From: an uncultured Christensenellaceae bacterium | GTDB lineage: Bacteria; Bacillota_A; Clostridia; Christensenellales; UBA3700 | Assembly (NCBI GenBank): GCA_944381335.1 | Contig: CALWKT010000143.1 | Coordinates: 1-8,777, forward strand | DNA length: 8,777 nucleotides | Reading direction: 5' to 3' | Shown here: positions 7,009-8,777 of the stretch, one piece after another | How positions within the stretch are numbered: the stretch's first letter is position 1 | Layout: every line of letters starts with the position of its first letter | The notes under the pieces: model-generated | Told to the model about the DNA's origin: nothing | What the model saw: only the letters and a program-made list of their open reading frames with translations | Database searches by the model: none | Translations under genes and position numbers: made by a program

Positions 7009-8076
7009 TTATGCAAGCTCAGAGTTTCTAACCATTCTCTGGTGAATTCGCATATTAGGGAAGTGAACACCAATATGCTTGTTCCACATTCCTTTCATTT
7101 TTATGACTGCCCTACACATTGCAGGATACTGCTTTTCAAACTCGCCTAATGCGGTGTAGTTACACATAAATAATACTACACCTGCAACCACGGATGCAAC
7201 CTTTGTGTTAGCGCCAAATTTCAGAGCATACCTGCCCGCAATCAGAGCGAGCTCGTAACCGCCATACATCAGAAGTGCTACCCACGCTACAGCCATAGCA
7301 ATTGCCAAGGCCTTGCCAATCCAGCCCAACTGTTTTTCGCCTTCTTCCTCAGTAATCTCGCCATTTTCAACCTGAGCCGCCACAAAAGCGGCATCGGTAT
7401 AAGCTGCTGCTTCTGCAGTTACAGTACCGGGATCAACCATGGGAGACATGTCTTCAATGTTCCCATTCACCGCCTCTCCATAGATGGCCGCACCACGTAT
7501 AGCTGCAGTCTCGAAAGTGGCGCGCTCGGCCTGGATCTTCTCAACAGTCCCTTCGATAGATTCCTGCTGTACCAAATCATCATTTACAGCATTCATAAAC
7601 CAGCTAGCACGTTCCACATCCAGGGTATCTACTAACTCATCAACCTGCTCCGGTAGAGACTTTCCCTCCGCCTTTGCCAAAATCTGTTCGTATTCGTTTT
7701 TTAAACTTTCTTCAGTCACCTCATTATCAGAATCTGCAACAAAATGTCTATAGATCAACTTAAGATGGGACAAATAAGCAACTGCCTGTTCCATAGTCAT
7801 GTTTTTCAGGTTCTCAGCGATCTTACTACGAACCTCGTCTGCAGTGAATTCAATTCCTGCAGCCTGTTGAGCATCGCGTGCGTTGATATAGCCCTCAGCA
7901 GTCTTGATAATGCTTTCTGCTGCACACTCCACACTCATTCCATTGGGGAGTTTGCCATCATACTGCTGTGCTGCAATTTCATCCAGATGGGCAACGATCG
8001 CATTCTTTAGACCGTCCTTCTGAGTTTCTGCAGCGAGTTTATTCTCGATAACAGTAACATTCTTGTACAATTTCAT
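7009..8076 (-). CDS. two-segment membrane protein of unknown family, 355 aa
   Basis: I do not recognise a family. About 240 residues of acidic, Ala/Glu-rich helical sequence come first; examples are KNAIVAHLDEIAAQ near the start and ENGEITEEEGEKQ just before the membrane part. Two hydrophobic stretches follow: LAIAMAVAWVALLMYGGYE (about 257-275) and VASVVAGVVLFMCNYTAL (about 292-309). A short basic tail ends the protein (MKGMWNKHIGVHFPNMRIHQ). There is no N-terminal signal peptide, so the large helical part is probably cytoplasmic and the tail is anchored. The ATG at 8076 is chosen for its GGAGGG site at seven bases; an in-frame TTG at 8091 overlaps that site. It is the first gene after the strong promoter and is more GC-rich than the genes that follow. 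It may be an abundant sensor, scaffold or effector of the system; that is inference only. Confidence 0.85.
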   Translation of the reverse strand: MKLYKNVTVIENKLAAETQKDGLKNAIVAHLDEIAAQQYDGKLPNGMSVECAAESIIKTAEGYINARDAQQAAGIEFTADEVRSKIAENLKNMTMEQAVAYLSHLKLIYRHFVADSDNEVTEESLKNEYEQILAKAEGKSLPEQVDELVDTLDVERASWFMNAVNDDLVQQESIEGTVEKIQAERATFETAAIRGAAIYGEAVNGNIEDMSPMVDPGTVTAEAAAYTDAAFVAAQVENGEITEEEGEKQLGWIGKALAIAMAVAWVALLMYGGYELALIAGRYALKFGANTKVASVVAGVVLFMCNYTALGEFEKQYPAMCRAVIKMKGMWNKHIGVHFPNMRIHQRMVRNSELA

Positions 8077-8083
8077 AATATAG

Positions 8084-8089
8084 CCCTCC
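8084..8089 (-). promoter_or_regulatory. ribosome binding site of the 355-residue membrane protein
   Basis: GGAGGG on the minus strand, seven bases before the ATG at 8076. It fixes that start over the TTG at 8091, which lies upstream of the site itself. Confidence 0.85.
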
Positions 8090-8133
8090 AATTATTGTTT
8101 TTATTCTTTACGTCTAATCTTTGCTCTGGTGAC

Positions 8134-8162
8134 AGTATATCATTTCTTTTATATTTTGTCAA
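8134..8162 (-). promoter_or_regulatory. near-consensus sigma-A promoter of the minus-strand operon
   Basis: On the minus strand TTGACA (8157-8162) is a perfect -35 box and TATACT (8134-8139) a 5-of-6 -10 box, separated by the ideal 17 bases. The spacer and upstream region are AT-rich. The expected start is near 8127, giving a leader of about 50 bases ending at the ATG at 8076. No clear operator palindrome overlaps it. It should give strong transcription of the 355-residue gene, and of the downstream genes to the extent that the hairpin at 6908-6934 is read through. Confidence 0.88.
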
Positions 8163-8238
8163 TACTTTTTAGAATAGTTACTACACTTTTTTGCATTTTG
8201 TTGTTTCTGAATCAACAAAGTTTTCTGTTATATAAATA

Positions 8239-8266
8239 CCGCATAAATATATCTCTTCATATGCGG
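8239..8266. repeat. inverted repeat CCGCATA / TATGCGG
   Basis: Perfect seven-base arms (8239-8245 and 8260-8266) are separated by 14 AT-rich bases. It lies between the operon promoter and the 9-base repeat cluster, on the transfer-gene side. It could be an accessory protein site of the transfer origin or an operator for the plus-strand gene; it is short enough to occur by chance. Confidence 0.4.
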
Positions 8267-8290
8267 CTGAAATCTCGCTACAGGGAACTC

Positions 8291-8364
8291 CGCGACGGTG
8301 CGACGGTAAAACCCCGCCCCCAAAAACATCGTCGCAATCGTCGCAACCGTCGCGCATCGTCGCG
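8291..8364. repeat. cluster of 9-base direct and inverted repeats, candidate origin of transfer
   Basis: Six copies of a 9-base unit with core CGTCGC are packed here. Four are in one orientation: ATCGTCGCA at 8328-8336 and 8337-8345, ACCGTCGCG at 8346-8354, ATCGTCGCG at 8356-8364. Two are inverted: CGCGACGGT at 8291-8299 and TGCGACGGT at 8299-8307. Bases 8291-8305 can pair with 8339-8354 in a 15-base-pair stem with one bulged A at 8346. The loop includes a C-rich run (AAAACCCCGCCCCC). Iterated and inverted repeats directly upstream of a MobC-type gene are what one expects of an oriT, where the relaxosome binds and the relaxase nicks. I cannot identify the nic site. The repeats are much more GC-rich than the neighbouring AT-rich promoter DNA. 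Confidence 0.6.
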
Positions 8365-8386
8365 GAAGGAAAGGAGGCGGTAGAGA

Positions 8387-8777
8387 ATGGCGTTCTGGAA
8401 TAAGGAAAAGCCCAAAAACCAGGTCGTTGCAGAGCCACAGCTTACACCTGTGGAGACAACTCCAACAGTGTCGGAAATTGTCCCTGCAGCAGCTCCGTCG
8501 ATACCTGCCCCCGTACCACAGGAGATTTCCCCTGCCAAATCGGCGAAAAAGCAAAAGCCTGCCCCCAACCGCAAACGGCCCTTCGACGCCCACGTCTGGT
8601 TCAGCGAAGCAGAGCAGCGGAAGCTGGAACGGCGGGTGGAACAGTCGGGTCTGTCCAAAGGGGTGTTCATACGCAAGGCGGCGCTGGAAAACCCCATTGT
8701 AATTGACCCGGAGACAGAAAAATTATTGTCCGCAGTAACGAAGTTGACAGCGGAACTGAAATACATCCATGCAGAAC
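8387..8777 (+). CDS. mobC: MobC-like relaxosome accessory protein (partial, runs off the window)
   Basis: A plus-strand frame open to the window edge, 130 codons visible, with AGGAGG (8372-8377) nine bases before the ATG. Residues 1-62 are a low-complexity Pro/Ala/Thr linker ending in a basic patch (KSAKKQKPAPNRKR). Residues 63-100 (RPFDAHVWFSEAEQRKL, then SGLSKGVFIRKAAL) fit the ribbon-helix-helix pattern of MobC proteins: a strand, a helix beginning with SEAEQ, a Gly turn, then a second helix ending in IRKAAL. The last part begins a helix (LSAVTKLTAELKYI). MobC binds the origin of transfer and helps the relaxase open and nick DNA; the repeat cluster immediately upstream fits this. The Pro-rich N-terminus is longer than in the simplest MobC proteins. 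A relaxase gene would be expected beyond the window. Coding is distinctly more GC-rich than in the minus-strand operon. Confidence 0.75.
   Translation, partial: MAFWNKEKPKNQVVAEPQLTPVETTPTVSEIVPAAAPSIPAPVPQEISPAKSAKKQKPAPNRKRPFDAHVWFSEAEQRKLERRVEQSGLSKGVFIRKAALENPIVIDPETEKLLSAVTKLTAELKYIHAE

Noticed and set aside
8201..8236. Possible plus-strand promoter for the mobC-like gene (TATAAA at 8231-8236)
   Set aside because: No acceptable -35 box is found at 16 to 18 bases; the best candidate (CTGAAT at 8207) matches only half the consensus. A promoter is expected here but cannot be placed.
8328..8364. Short repeats considered as a CRISPR array
   Set aside because: The units are 9 bases long and directly abutting, with no spacers, so they are iteron/oriT-like rather than CRISPR.
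8129..8383. Plus-strand frame with a hydrophobic start and an Arg-rich end
   Set aside because: It runs across the operon promoter and the 9-base repeats; its Arg repeats are only the translation of the CGTCGC units, and it has no ribosome binding site.
8278..8766. Minus-strand open frame of 162 codons antisense to the mobC-like gene
   Set aside because: It has Ser/Thr/Gly-rich sequence with no recognisable motif, no ribosome binding site, and covers both the repeat cluster and a much better supported plus-strand gene.

Overview
The window looks like accessory DNA of a Gram-positive anaerobe, probably a gut-type Clostridia member. The reasons are AT-rich coding with GGAGG-type ribosome binding sites before nearly every gene, a textbook sigma-A promoter, and a MobC-like relaxosome protein of the kind carried on Firmicutes integrative or mobilizable elements. 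The species cannot be named from the sequence.

Layout. From position 1 to about 8140 every convincing gene lies on the minus strand, so transcription runs right to left. In order of transcription they are: a strong promoter (8134-8162); a 355-residue protein with two membrane segments (7009-8076); a 140-base gap holding a perfect hairpin without a U-tract; a small helix-turn-helix/coiled-coil protein (6476-6868); a two-helix membrane protein with a possibly GrpE-like tail (5731-6474); an Hsp70/actin-fold ATPase (3684-5714); a 253-residue protein of unknown family (2892-3653); a Ycf46-like AAA+ ATPase (843-2879); an HExxH zinc-metallopeptidase-like protein (88-819); and the first codons of another gene leaving the window (1-67). 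From the helix-turn-helix gene onward the gaps are only 1 to about 30 bases, and Shine-Dalgarno sites often overlap the end of the preceding gene, so these form one operon.

The right end is different. At 8291-8364 there is a cluster of GC-rich 9-base repeats in both orientations, able to fold into a long stem. Directly after it, on the plus strand, comes the start of a MobC-type ribbon-helix-helix gene (8387 to the edge). This is the usual arrangement of an origin of transfer beside its relaxosome gene. The minus-strand operon therefore looks like cargo of a conjugative or mobilizable element, divergently transcribed from the transfer region.

How the genes may work together (inference). An Hsp70-like ATPase, a possible membrane-bound exchange-factor-like partner, a AAA+ remodelling ATPase with a dead N-terminal ATPase domain and a dedicated zincin suggest a membrane-linked, chaperone-controlled proteolytic system. 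The putative DNA-binding protein could regulate it. Such NTP-dependent cargo on mobile elements is often involved in defence or inter-element conflict, but nothing here shows a phenotype. No RNA genes, CRISPR arrays, transposases or insertion sequences were seen.
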